Positions 1 to 5,337 of a stretch of DNA of 5,337 nt are shown one piece after another (the stretch's first letter is position 1; the number at the start of each line of letters is the position of its first letter). The DNA comes from an uncultured Corynebacterium sp. (GTDB lineage Bacteria > Actinomycetota > Actinomycetes > Mycobacteriales > Mycobacteriaceae): positions 1-5,337 of the forward strand of contig NZ_CALTVG010000102.1 of NCBI RefSeq assembly GCF_943912665.1, read 5' to 3'. The position numbers and the translations under genes are program-made. Under the pieces are notes generated by a model that worked only from the letters and a program-made list of their open reading frames with translations, was not told the DNA's origin and did no database searches.

Positions 1-163
1 GGTGCCGCTCGCGTGCCCGCAGCACCAACTGTCCAGCGTCGATGATTCGCTGCTGTGCCTTCTCATCTAGTTCACACAGAGCTGGTCCGCAGTGGTAACT
101 CCCGATGTATTCCGAAAAATGAACAAATGAATAGTGGGGATACATCAACCTTCCATTTTCCAT
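1..163 (-). pseudogene. C-terminal fragment of an MmeI-like type IIL restriction-modification enzyme (partial, off left edge)
   Basis: An open frame runs from an ATG at 163 (or a second ATG at 145, preceded by a GGAAGG Shine-Dalgarno-like stretch) to the window edge without a stop. An in-frame TGA lies just upstream of 163. From the GAA at 73-71 the translation reads ELDEKAQQRIIDAG, then QLVLRARERH and a partial proline codon. From memory, this resembles the tail of MmeI-like methyltransferase/endonuclease fusions, where a 'FPxPELxxK..I..A...VL.AR..HP' segment follows the target-recognition region. The 24-30 residues before it (MYPHYSFVHF and on) do not look like that family, and the large methyltransferase part is missing. 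I therefore infer a 5'-truncated remnant with its breakpoint near position 73. The sequence before the breakpoint is more AT-rich than pepN. It could instead be a short hypothetical gene; the tail match is short. Confidence 0.42.
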
Positions 164-208
164 TCTTCCGGCTCAGGGTATTGAGGAATCTGGGACCGGG
201 TCCGTAAC

Positions 209-235
209 CCGTGCCGTGCTTATTGCGCGGCACGG
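209..235 (-). terminator. Stem-loop overlapping the pepN stop codon, possible terminator without a T-run
   Basis: Positions 209-219 (CCGTGCCGTGC) pair with 225-235 (GCGCGGCACGG), giving an 11-bp GC-rich stem with one G-T wobble and a 5-base loop. The loop contains part of the pepN TAA at 222-220. On the minus strand no run of T follows, so this is not a classic intrinsic terminator. Short U-poor terminator hairpins have been proposed in actinobacteria, and the position at the very end of pepN fits a role in ending transcription or protecting the 3' end. Confidence 0.45.
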
Positions 236-2730
236 ACGCGGTGCGCGCGACGCAGCGCATCCTGGCATTCCAGCAGCACGCGGCGAAGTGCACGCGGACG
301 TTCGCTGCCCAAGAACTCGCTGGTGGCGGCGTCGGCCATCGCGAGATCCGGGTAGAGCCCGCGCACCAGGCGGTTGGCAATCTCGATGGGGTGCTCCTCC
401 CACAGCTGAGACAAGGAGTCGAAGTACTCCTGGGCAAAGGCCTCGGTGAGGTGGGCCGAGCGAGGCGCGTTAAACGCCGCGAGCAGGGAATCCACCTCCG
501 CGTTGGAGTACTTCCCCGGCGTGCGCACGAGGTCGAAGACCTCCCGCTTGACCTCGGCCGACGGGAAGGCGTGAGAAACACCCAGGTAGGCGGCGGCGCC
601 GGTGAGCGTGTTATCGCGCGCCTTCTCCGCCTCCAGCTCCTCGGCGTCGACGGCATCGCGGGCGGCCAGCGCGCGGAGGACGGACCAGCGGATATCCGGG
701 TCGAGGGCGAGGCCGTCGAGGGAGCCGTCGTAAAGCGCGCGCAGACGCTGCGTGCCGGACTCTGCCGGGGTGGCCGCCAACGCCTGGATGGCGGCGCGGG
801 CGACGGTGAGCTGCGCGTCGGAGCCCGCCGGGGCGGCCTGCAGCACCTCCCAGAGGCGCTCGGCGTAGTCGGCGCGGATTTCCTCGCGCGCCGCCTCGCT
901 CACGAAGTGGTCGATGGCGTAGCGCGCGTTGGCAAAAGCGGTGGTGAGAAGCGTGGGGTTGGACTCCGCCGGGGCGTGGTTGAGTACGGTGTCCAGGTAG
1001 GAGCGCACCGGCCACTCGCCGTCGCGGGTGAGGTTCCACAGGGAGGTCCAGATGACCGCGCGGGAGAGCTCATCGGGCACCTCGGAAAGCCGGGTGCGGA
1101 TGGTCTCCAGGGAGGTCTCGTCGAAGCGGACCTTGGCGTAGGTGTGGTCGCCGTCGTTAAGCAGCAGCAACGCCGGCGCCTGCAGCCCCGAGACCTCGTC
1201 GAGGATGGTGCGCTCGCCGGCCAGGTCGACGTCGAGAGTGGCGTACTTGGCCAGGGAGTCATCGAAGAGCGCCACGTTGAGGCGGTGCGGGCGCGTGGTG
1301 TCCTCGGCGTCGACAGTGATGGCAAGCTCGTGGATCTTGTCCCCATCCGTGTGCAGCTCCGGGGTGAGAGTGTCCGGCCCCCACGTGCGCAGCCAGGCGG
1401 TGGACCAGGCATCTAGGTCGCGGTCGGTGTGCTTCTTCAGGGCGGCGAGCAGATCCTCGAAGGTCGCGGCACCGAAGGCATGCTTCTGGAAGTAGTCGCG
1501 CGCCCCGGCGTAGAAGTTCTCGCGGCCCACGTAGTGCACCAGCTGCTTGAGCACCGCCGCACCTTTGGCATACGTAATGCCGTCGAAGTTCTGGCGCGCG
1601 GCATCCACGTCCGGGATCTCGGCCTTGATGGGGTGCGTGGTGGGCAGCTGATCCTGCAGGTAGGCCCAGTTCTTGCGCTGTCCGGCGAAGTTGACCCACG
1701 CTTCGGTGTACTCGGTGGCGTTGACGGAAGCATCTGCGCCCATGAACTCCGCGAAGGACTCCTTGAGCCACAGGTCATCCCACCACTGCGGGGTGACCAG
1801 GTCACCGAACCACATGTGGGACATCTCGTGCAGGATGGTGTTGGTGCGCCCTGCATGCTGCGCGCGGGTGGCGGCGGAACGGAACAGGTAGTGCTCCGTA
1901 AACGTCACCAGGCCGGGGTTTTCCATCGCGCCCAGGTTGTACTCCGGCACGAAGATGGAATCGTACTTGCCCCACGGGTACGGGTAGCCAAAGTTCGCGT
2001 GGAAAAAATCCATGCCCTGTGCTGTGACCTGCAGTATCTCATCGTCGACGTAGTCCGCCATGGAGGCGCGGGCAAAGGCGCGCAGCTCCACTTCTAGGGA
2101 CCCATCGGGGGCGGTCCAGGTGCTGTGCTTTTCGACGTACGGCCCAGCCGCAAACGCCGTCAGGTACGTCGAGAGCAGAGGGGTCGGCGCGAAGTGCGCT
2201 ACTTCCCCGCTCTCCGTTTTCTCGCGGCCGACCTCTGGTTGGTTGCTTAAGAGCTGCCAGCCCTCCGGGCCGGTGAGGTACACCTCGTAGCTGGCCTTGA
2301 GATCCGGCTGGTCAAAGCAGGGGAAGATGCGGCGGGCATCGGATGGCTCCAGGTGCGAGTAGAGGTACGTCGTGCCATCGGCCTGGTCGCGCATGCGGTG
2401 CAGGCCCTGGCCGGTGCGGGAGTAATACGAGGAGCCGGTGATTTCGACCGTGAGCTCCTCCCCTACCGGGAGATCCCGCAGGTAAACGCGGCCGCCGTCG
2501 AAGGTGTTCTCCACCTCCTTGCCGTTGACGCGCACCGAGTGCACGGCCTTGCCCAGGTAGTCCACGAAGGTCTCCCGCTGCGTGGTGGTGAAGCTCATGC
2601 GCGAGGTGACCTCGTAGGAGTCGGCGTCGGTGGGCGCGCTTGTGACGTCGAGGTGCAGCTCGTAGGTGCTCAGGCGCAGCGCGGCGCTGCGGGCGGTGGC
2701 TTCTGCATGGGTGAGGTTGGCGGTAGTCAT
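220..2730 (-). CDS. pepN: Aminopeptidase N (M1 family zinc metallopeptidase)
   Basis: This gene encodes an 836-residue cytosolic zinc exopeptidase that removes N-terminal residues from peptides during protein turnover. No signal peptide or membrane segment is visible. The N-terminal beta domain (about 1-200) contains FPCFDQPDLKA at 136-146. The catalytic domain carries the M1 exopeptidase motif GAMEN at 267-271 and the zinc site HEMSH at 301-305 followed by E324, that is HEXXH-x18-E, with E302 as the catalytic base. Y387 in ITYAKG matches the family's transition-state tyrosine. The remainder to the C-terminus is the helical ERAP1-like cap. The length is close to that of other actinobacterial PepN proteins and no key residue is missing, so it should be active. 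The ATG at 2730 is chosen because the N-terminus aligns with the family and a TAAGAT element lies seven bases before it. No Shine-Dalgarno is seen. It follows the regulator stop by 43 bases. Confidence 0.96.
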   Translation of the reverse strand: MTTANLTHAEATARSAALRLSTYELHLDVTSAPTDADSYEVTSRMSFTTTQRETFVDYLGKAVHSVRVNGKEVENTFDGGRVYLRDLPVGEELTVEITGSSYYSRTGQGLHRMRDQADGTTYLYSHLEPSDARRIFPCFDQPDLKASYEVYLTGPEGWQLLSNQPEVGREKTESGEVAHFAPTPLLSTYLTAFAAGPYVEKHSTWTAPDGSLEVELRAFARASMADYVDDEILQVTAQGMDFFHANFGYPYPWGKYDSIFVPEYNLGAMENPGLVTFTEHYLFRSAATRAQHAGRTNTILHEMSHMWFGDLVTPQWWDDLWLKESFAEFMGADASVNATEYTEAWVNFAGQRKNWAYLQDQLPTTHPIKAEIPDVDAARQNFDGITYAKGAAVLKQLVHYVGRENFYAGARDYFQKHAFGAATFEDLLAALKKHTDRDLDAWSTAWLRTWGPDTLTPELHTDGDKIHELAITVDAEDTTRPHRLNVALFDDSLAKYATLDVDLAGERTILDEVSGLQAPALLLLNDGDHTYAKVRFDETSLETIRTRLSEVPDELSRAVIWTSLWNLTRDGEWPVRSYLDTVLNHAPAESNPTLLTTAFANARYAIDHFVSEAAREEIRADYAERLWEVLQAAPAGSDAQLTVARAAIQALAATPAESGTQRLRALYDGSLDGLALDPDIRWSVLRALAARDAVDAEELEAEKARDNTLTGAAAYLGVSHAFPSAEVKREVFDLVRTPGKYSNAEVDSLLAAFNAPRSAHLTEAFAQEYFDSLSQLWEEHPIEIANRLVRGLYPDLAMADAATSEFLGSERPRALRRVLLECQDALRRAHRVRAAQ

Positions 2731-2737
2731 GGGCTAC

Positions 2738-2743
2738 ATCTTA
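2738..2743 (-). promoter_or_regulatory. Predicted -10 element (TAAGAT) of pepN, likely leaderless
   Basis: On the minus strand TAAGAT is followed by seven bases (GTAGCCC) and then the pepN ATG. This fits the actinobacterial TAnnnT -10 consensus, with a transcription start at or one base before the A of the ATG. There is no purine-rich ribosome-binding site in the gap. Both facts point to a leaderless mRNA. The -35 region is weak; the best candidate is TGTGAT with an 18-base spacer. This would let pepN be transcribed independently of the upstream regulator gene. Confidence 0.55.
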
Positions 2744-2773
2744 AGCTCCGCTGCGCTGCGTATCACAGGGTGG

Positions 2774-4486
2774 TCAGGAAAGAATCCACCGTGTGTTGGG
2801 CCCGCGCTGTGGGCCATCAGGATCGATGCGCGCTTGGCCGATAGCCCGCAGGTGACGCAGTATTCCCGTGACAATTGCCCGATCTACTCCCAGTTCTTCG
2901 GCGATTTCACGCGTGGTCAGCGCAGCTCCTTCTTTGAGTTGAGCCAGGATCCAATCCTGAACGGAGGTCGCTGCAATGTGTCCCTCTATGTGTAGCCCCA
3001 TCAGTGTTCGGGCTTTGGTGGTAAGTATCCATTCTCGCGCTTCCCGTAGTTGTTCTACGAAACCGAGGCTCTCATACCACCGAAGAGTATCCGCGGCCTG
3101 ATCTTCGCTGACTTGCATGAGTTGGGCAGCGGTGTGGCATAGAAGGATCTGGTTGTCCATGAGGTGACGGGCAATGATGAGGCCATTGACGCTGTTGAAA
3201 GGCTCAGCGCCGAAAGCACCTTTGAGTTTGGTCACGGCCTTAACAAACGCGGTGTCAACGCGCCCAGAGGACAAAATAACTTCGACGAAGGATTCCTCGG
3301 CGCGAAGCTCCGGAATATGGCGACCACTAGACAGCATGGAAGCCCACATGCGGTCGAATCCACGGGAAGATTCTTCTGCTAACCCCAGCATCCTTAACGC
3401 TGTCATAAGGCGGGGATTGCGAGGAATTGATTGTGTTGTGAGAACTCGATCGCGCTGTACACCTGTGGGAAGACCACCGGGAGACCATACAGAGAAGGCT
3501 ATGGGAGATTGATCGATGACTACCGCAGCCGACGCGTCCCAGTCTCGATGGGCTAAGGCATTAGAGACAAGCTCGTCGACAGCGGTGTCTGGGAAAGCCT
3601 TGATCGATACTTCTTGACCCGTGGCAAGGGTGATGCGCTCCACTTCTTGCTGGGCATTGACTCGAATTAGCTCTTTCAACCGCAAGTATGTGGTGATGAG
3701 GGGTGCAGAGATTTCCGTTGTTCTCGGCTCACCGCCAGGTACAAGACGGAGGAGGTGCCGAACTGTAACCTGCTGGGATACCGGAGGCATGAAAAGGATT
3801 TCGGCCGCGTATGTGGGGTTTTGTGAGCGATCCAGCAGCCCTAGTTCCCCCAGGAGTTCGCGGGCCGTCGCGGGAACAGGCTCCTGGGAGCCGGACATTG
3901 CCCTAGCTTGGGCTAGGAGGTGTCGGGCCTGATCGACGGCCGTCATATCGAGTTCCTCGAGTCCCCGCCGCGAGGGGTGAGCGGTGTAATCAGGGTTGGC
4001 GCGGTCGAAAAAGAGTGCGCGGCGTTGATGCTCGGTGAGGGGTACGCAGCGAGTGCCTACTCGCCTGCTTGCCTGTCCCTTAGGGCGCTGATACAGCGTG
4101 ATGCCACGGGGAACGCGCAAGACGATGAGCCGGGCTCCACACCACTCTAGCTCTTCTGCTTCGACGTGGATGTTGGGCTGTGTTCCTTCGAAGATTTTTC
4201 TTATGAGCCAGTCCAATTCCCGTTGGGTGCCTGTAAATGCGTCTGGTCCAGATTTCTTGTCTGCGACTCCAAGCACAATGAAAGCGTTCCCGCTATCGGC
4301 ATTGGAAAAGCACACGGCTTCATCGATGAGGAATTCAACAAGAGACGCGTCTGGATTGCGATTTTGCGGGTGGACGGCGGGGTCTTCTTTAAAATCAAGA
4401 ATCTCGGATTCCAGGCTATCGGCGGTTGCGCCGGCTTCAATCGAGCGCAGTGCCTGGATGATGAAGTCGAGTTCGTCCTCTCTCAT
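2774..4486 (-). CDS. AlbA_2 (Schlafen-type) DNA-binding / HATPase_c_4 / winged-helix protein, COG2865-type putative regulator
   Basis: A 570-residue soluble protein, counted from the ATG at 4486. Residues about 25-145 form an AlbA_2 domain with LDFKE at 30-34 and FSNADSGNAFIVLGV at 60-74, a pattern typical of these putative DNA- or nucleic-acid-binding domains. A GHKL-type ATPase segment follows, with DELVSNALAHRDW at about 304-316 (N-box-like Glu and Asn), SPGGLP at 335-340, and the characteristic RNPRLMTALRMLGLAEE...GFDRM at 356-380. Two helix-turn-helix-like regions close the protein, HTAAQLMQVSEDQAADTLRW near 451-470 and LTTREIAEELGVDRAIVTGI near 523-542. The family is usually annotated as a transcriptional regulator or 'RecG-like ATP-binding protein'; targets are mostly unknown. 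A TTG at 4519 would add 11 residues but lies inside the palindrome and upstream of the predicted transcription start, so I reject it. Codon use looks less GC-biased than in pepN, which could mean horizontal acquisition. The neighbouring palindrome suggests autoregulation. Confidence 0.85.
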   Translation of the reverse strand: MREDELDFIIQALRSIEAGATADSLESEILDFKEDPAVHPQNRNPDASLVEFLIDEAVCFSNADSGNAFIVLGVADKKSGPDAFTGTQRELDWLIRKIFEGTQPNIHVEAEELEWCGARLIVLRVPRGITLYQRPKGQASRRVGTRCVPLTEHQRRALFFDRANPDYTAHPSRRGLEELDMTAVDQARHLLAQARAMSGSQEPVPATARELLGELGLLDRSQNPTYAAEILFMPPVSQQVTVRHLLRLVPGGEPRTTEISAPLITTYLRLKELIRVNAQQEVERITLATGQEVSIKAFPDTAVDELVSNALAHRDWDASAAVVIDQSPIAFSVWSPGGLPTGVQRDRVLTTQSIPRNPRLMTALRMLGLAEESSRGFDRMWASMLSSGRHIPELRAEESFVEVILSSGRVDTAFVKAVTKLKGAFGAEPFNSVNGLIIARHLMDNQILLCHTAAQLMQVSEDQAADTLRWYESLGFVEQLREAREWILTTKARTLMGLHIEGHIAATSVQDWILAQLKEGAALTTREIAEELGVDRAIVTGILRHLRAIGQARIDPDGPQRGPNTRWILS

Positions 4487-4494
4487 GGCCCCGT

Positions 4495-4500
4495 AGTGTA
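4495..4500 (-). promoter_or_regulatory. Predicted -10 element (TACACT) of the AlbA_2 regulator gene
   Basis: On the minus strand TACACT sits directly after the 25-bp palindrome and eight bases before the ATG at 4486. It matches TAnnnT, and the spacing predicts transcription starting at or within a couple of bases of the start codon, so the mRNA may be leaderless. A GGGG stretch just before the ATG is only a weak Shine-Dalgarno alternative. No good -35 hexamer is visible; the -35 and spacer region is occupied by the palindrome. Confidence 0.45.
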
Positions 4501-4525
4501 GCAGAGTTGTTTCAAACAACTCTGC
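4501..4525. promoter_or_regulatory. 25-bp near-perfect palindrome, putative operator of the AlbA_2 regulator
   Basis: Two exact 12-base arms, GCAGAGTTGTTT and its reverse complement AAACAACTCTGC, flank a single central C at 4513. The site abuts the predicted -10 of the regulator gene and covers its spacer and -35 region, the usual place for a repressor operator. The half-site core AGTTGTTT recurs nearby at 4536-4543, 4609-4616 and 4620-4627. It is not followed by a T-run on either strand, so a terminator is less likely. That the downstream gene product binds here is an inference. Confidence 0.65.
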
Positions 4526-4531
4526 AACAAT

Positions 4532-4631
4532 TAATAAACAACTATTGGCTAATATGGCAGCTTCTGACGCGGAATTGTTCTAGAACGTGCAGGCCACAGC
4601 GTTGTGAAAGTTGTTTGAGAGTTGTTTATTA
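4532..4631. repeat. Widely spaced 12-bp inverted repeat (TAATAAACAACT / AGTTGTTTATTA)
   Basis: The arm TAATAAACAACT at 4532-4543 is the exact reverse complement of AGTTGTTTATTA at 4620-4631, with 76 bases between. Both arms contain the octamer half-site of the heptamer cluster plus the same TTA flank. The spacing is too wide for a normal terminator or a single dimer site. Paired operators that could be bridged by a looping protein, or residual ends of an element, are possible readings. Confidence 0.5.
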
Positions 4632-4649
4632 CTCGGTTGCCGTGCCTCT

Positions 4650-4714
4650 AGTTGTTAAAAAGTTGTTGCCCGCAGTACCGGAATGGGCACTACGGGCAAC
4701 AACTAAGAACAACT
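4650..4714 (-). terminator. Strong intrinsic terminator downstream of the yceI relic, possibly bidirectional
   Basis: The core stem pairs 4661-4676 (AGTTGTTGCCCGCAGT) with 4689-4704 (ACTACGGGCAACAACT), 16 bp with a single C-A mismatch and a 12-base loop. On the minus strand the stem is followed at once by TTTTT (complement of 4661-4657), the classic intrinsic terminator layout, about 40 bases after the yceI stop. An outer pair of heptamers, 4650-4656 with 4708-4714, can extend the helix across a small internal loop. On the plus strand the outer arm runs into TTTT at 4714-4717, so it might also stop plus-strand transcripts. The stem base is made of the same AGTTGTT heptamer as the operator-like sites. 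Confidence 0.75.
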
Positions 4715-4743
4715 TTTCAAGGCGCGGTATCGCGCTTGATGGC

Positions 4744-5000
4744 TTACTGCTTGATGGCAGAGACCTCGAGCTCGATCTTGATCTCCTCGGAGACCAGCAC
4801 GCCGCCGGTCTTCAGCGGTGCGTTGAAGTGGCCCTTCCGAAATCGGTGCGGTTGATGGAGGTCTTAGCCTCGAAGCCCAGGCGGGTGTTGCCGAAGGGAT
4901 CCTCGGCCACGCCTGCTTCTCCCACCTTGAAGTCGACGGACTTGGTAGTGCCCTTAATGGTGAGGTCACCGGTGACGGTGGCGTCGTCAAGCGCGGCATG
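4744..5000 (-). pseudogene. YceI-family protein remnant, 5'-truncated and frameshifted
   Basis: YceI-like proteins are small lipocalin-fold, isoprenoid-binding proteins of about 170-180 residues in corynebacteria. Here only the C-terminal half is recognisable. One frame, from about 5000, gives ALDDATVTGDLTIKG, then the typical DPFGNTRLGFEA and INRTDFG, and then runs into a TGA at 4814-4812. A second frame from about 4830 gives HFNAPLKTGGVLVSEEIK and ends SAIKQ before the TAA at 4746-4744. Adding four bases, for example CATG, between 4837 and 4836 rejoins the frames as TDFGMKGHFNAP, so a 4-base deletion is the simplest explanation; a sequencing error is possible but would need four missing bases. 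No start codon or N-terminal half precedes it; a different gene ends 77 bases upstream at 5077. I infer a non-functional relic. Confidence 0.75.
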
Positions 5001-5035
5001 CGCCGGATCCCGCGAGCAGGGAGTTTCGGGTTCGA

Positions 5036-5058
5036 GGTCTGGGGAAATGCACCAGACC
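5036..5058 (-). terminator. Small hairpin after the upstream gene, weak terminator candidate
   Basis: GGTCTGG at 5036-5042 pairs exactly with CCAGACC at 5052-5058, a 7-bp stem with a 9-base loop. On the minus strand it begins 18 bases after the TAA at 5079-5077. No T-run follows, so termination is only suggested by position. It lies in the roughly 76 bases between that stop and the first recognisable yceI codon, where I see nothing else. Confidence 0.3.
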
Positions 5059-5076
5059 GGGGCGGAAGCTACAGCG

Positions 5077-5337
5077 TTAGTCGGTGGGGATGCCCACCAG
5101 CATGGCGTCCCGCAGGGTAACGGAACCGGACTTGGGCATGTCCGTGAACATGATGAGCGCGGCGTCGAAGGCCTCCGGCTTTTCCTTGAGCTCAATGTCC
5201 TGGCGCGCCGTCTTCAGCGTGCCGTCCGCGAGCTTGGTGAGCTTATCCACCTTCGGCTTGTCAGCGTCGAAGTCCGCGGAGTGCACGCCGTAGACCACGT
5301 ACTTCGCGCCCGTGGAATTCTTCTGCGTCAGCGGCAG
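5077..5337 (-). CDS. C-terminal 86 residues of an unrecognised protein (partial, off right edge)
   Basis: The frame is open from the right edge to a TAA at 5079-5077. It reads LPLTQKNSTGAKYVVYGVHS at the edge and ends MLVGIPTD. A GTG at 5298 lies inside but the reading frame continues beyond it to the edge, so the real start is probably outside the window. The segment is hydrophilic, rich in Lys and Asp in its first half (SADFDADKPKVDKLTKLADG), with no membrane helix and no motif I can name. Third positions are strongly G/C, which supports real coding. It does not read like the N-terminal half of a YceI protein, so I treat it as a separate gene. Whether its present C-terminus is native or was created by the rearrangement that removed the start of yceI cannot be told from here. 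Confidence 0.6.
   Translation of the reverse strand: MPLTQKNSTGAKYVVYGVHSADFDADKPKVDKLTKLADGTLKTARQDIELKEKPEAFDAALIMFTDMPKSGSVTLRDAMLVGIPTD

Larger units (their letters stand above)
4505..4714. repeat. Cluster of nine AGTTGTT/AACAACT heptamers in the intergenic region
   Basis: Exact AGTTGTT occurs on the plus strand at 4505, 4609, 4620, 4650 and 4661, and exact AACAACT at 4515, 4537, 4698 and 4708. That is nine copies in 210 bases, where chance would give far fewer than one. Five of them extend to the octamer AGTTGTTT/AAACAACT (4505, 4514, 4536, 4609, 4620). The copies at 4609 and 4620 are direct repeats 11 bases apart, about one helical turn. The copies at 4505 and 4515 form the palindrome next to the regulator promoter. 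The rest of the space between 4526 and 4650 holds no gene that I can support. A cluster of binding half-sites is the simplest reading. Confidence 0.7.

Noticed and set aside
151..164. Tandem 7-mer TTCCATT TTCCATT.
   Set aside because: Two copies of a short AT-rich word in low-complexity sequence; no function is suggested.
72..656. A 194-codon minus-strand frame overlapping the end of pepN and continuing past its stop.
   Set aside because: Most of it is an out-of-frame reading of pepN rich in Arg, Pro and Ser; the part beyond pepN shows no family match.
211..1416. A 401-codon open frame on the plus strand opposite pepN.
   Set aside because: It is fully antisense to the well-supported pepN, is rich in Gly, Arg and Val as expected from the complement of GC-rich codons, and has no recognisable domain or upstream signals.
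4486..4519. TTG at 4519 as the start of the AlbA_2 regulator.
   Set aside because: It lies inside the 25-bp palindrome, upstream of the predicted -10 and transcription start, and lacks a convincing ribosome-binding site; the ATG at 4486 fits better.
4501..4714. The repeat region as a CRISPR array or a miniature transposable element.
   Set aside because: Repeats are only 7-12 bases, occur in both orientations and have irregular spacing, unlike CRISPR; no flanking target-site duplication is seen to support a transposable element.
4652..4855. A 67-codon plus-strand frame across the terminator and the yceI relic.
   Set aside because: It crosses the hairpin and is antisense to the relic, with no domain or ribosome-binding site.
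5020..5045. GGTTCGA-like string on the plus strand, as in a tRNA T-loop.
   Set aside because: There is no matching acceptor stem, anticodon arm or D-arm around it.
5000..5337. The frame ending at 5077 and the yceI relic being one gene split by a single-base insertion at the TAA.
   Set aside because: Removing the T would join the frames, but the upstream residues do not resemble the N-terminal half of a YceI protein, and the linker residues between about 5070 and 5000 look like neither gene.

Overview
The window reads as a chromosomal stretch of a high-GC Gram-positive bacterium, most likely a Corynebacterium. The grounds are the style of the M1 aminopeptidase, an actinobacterial YceI signature, strongly GC-biased third positions in the aminopeptidase gene, and promoters of the TAnnnT type placed right in front of ATG codons. 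The genus is an inference from protein flavour, not proven. Every gene I can support lies on the minus strand, so transcription runs from the right edge to the left.

In transcription order: (1) 5337-5077, the C-terminal end of an unrecognised protein that enters from outside the window. (2) About 5000-4744, a relic of a YceI-family gene. Its N-terminal half is absent and it carries an internal frameshift that looks like a 4-base deletion. (3) 4714-4650, a strong hairpin with a T-run on the minus strand, the likely terminator for the relic. (4) 4714-4501, an unusual non-coding region with nine exact copies of AGTTGTT/AACAACT in both orientations. It includes a 25-bp palindrome immediately upstream of the next gene. 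(5) 4486-2774, an intact AlbA_2 (Schlafen-type) / HATPase_c_4 / winged-helix protein of the COG2865 type, probably a transcriptional regulator. (6) 2730-220, an intact pepN (M1 aminopeptidase N) with a promoter-like TAAGAT just before its ATG. (7) 163-1, a short fragment that ends like the C-terminal tail of an MmeI-like type IIL restriction-modification enzyme and continues off the left edge.

The housekeeping element is pepN. Around it sits a worn accessory zone: a broken yceI, an apparent restriction-modification remnant and a regulator with a less GC-rich base composition. The most interesting part is 4486-4714. The regulator's predicted promoter is overlapped by a palindrome built from the same heptamer that fills the rest of the intergenic region, which suggests autoregulation by an array of operator half-sites. 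No complete defence system, CRISPR array, tRNA, rRNA or intact mobile element is visible.
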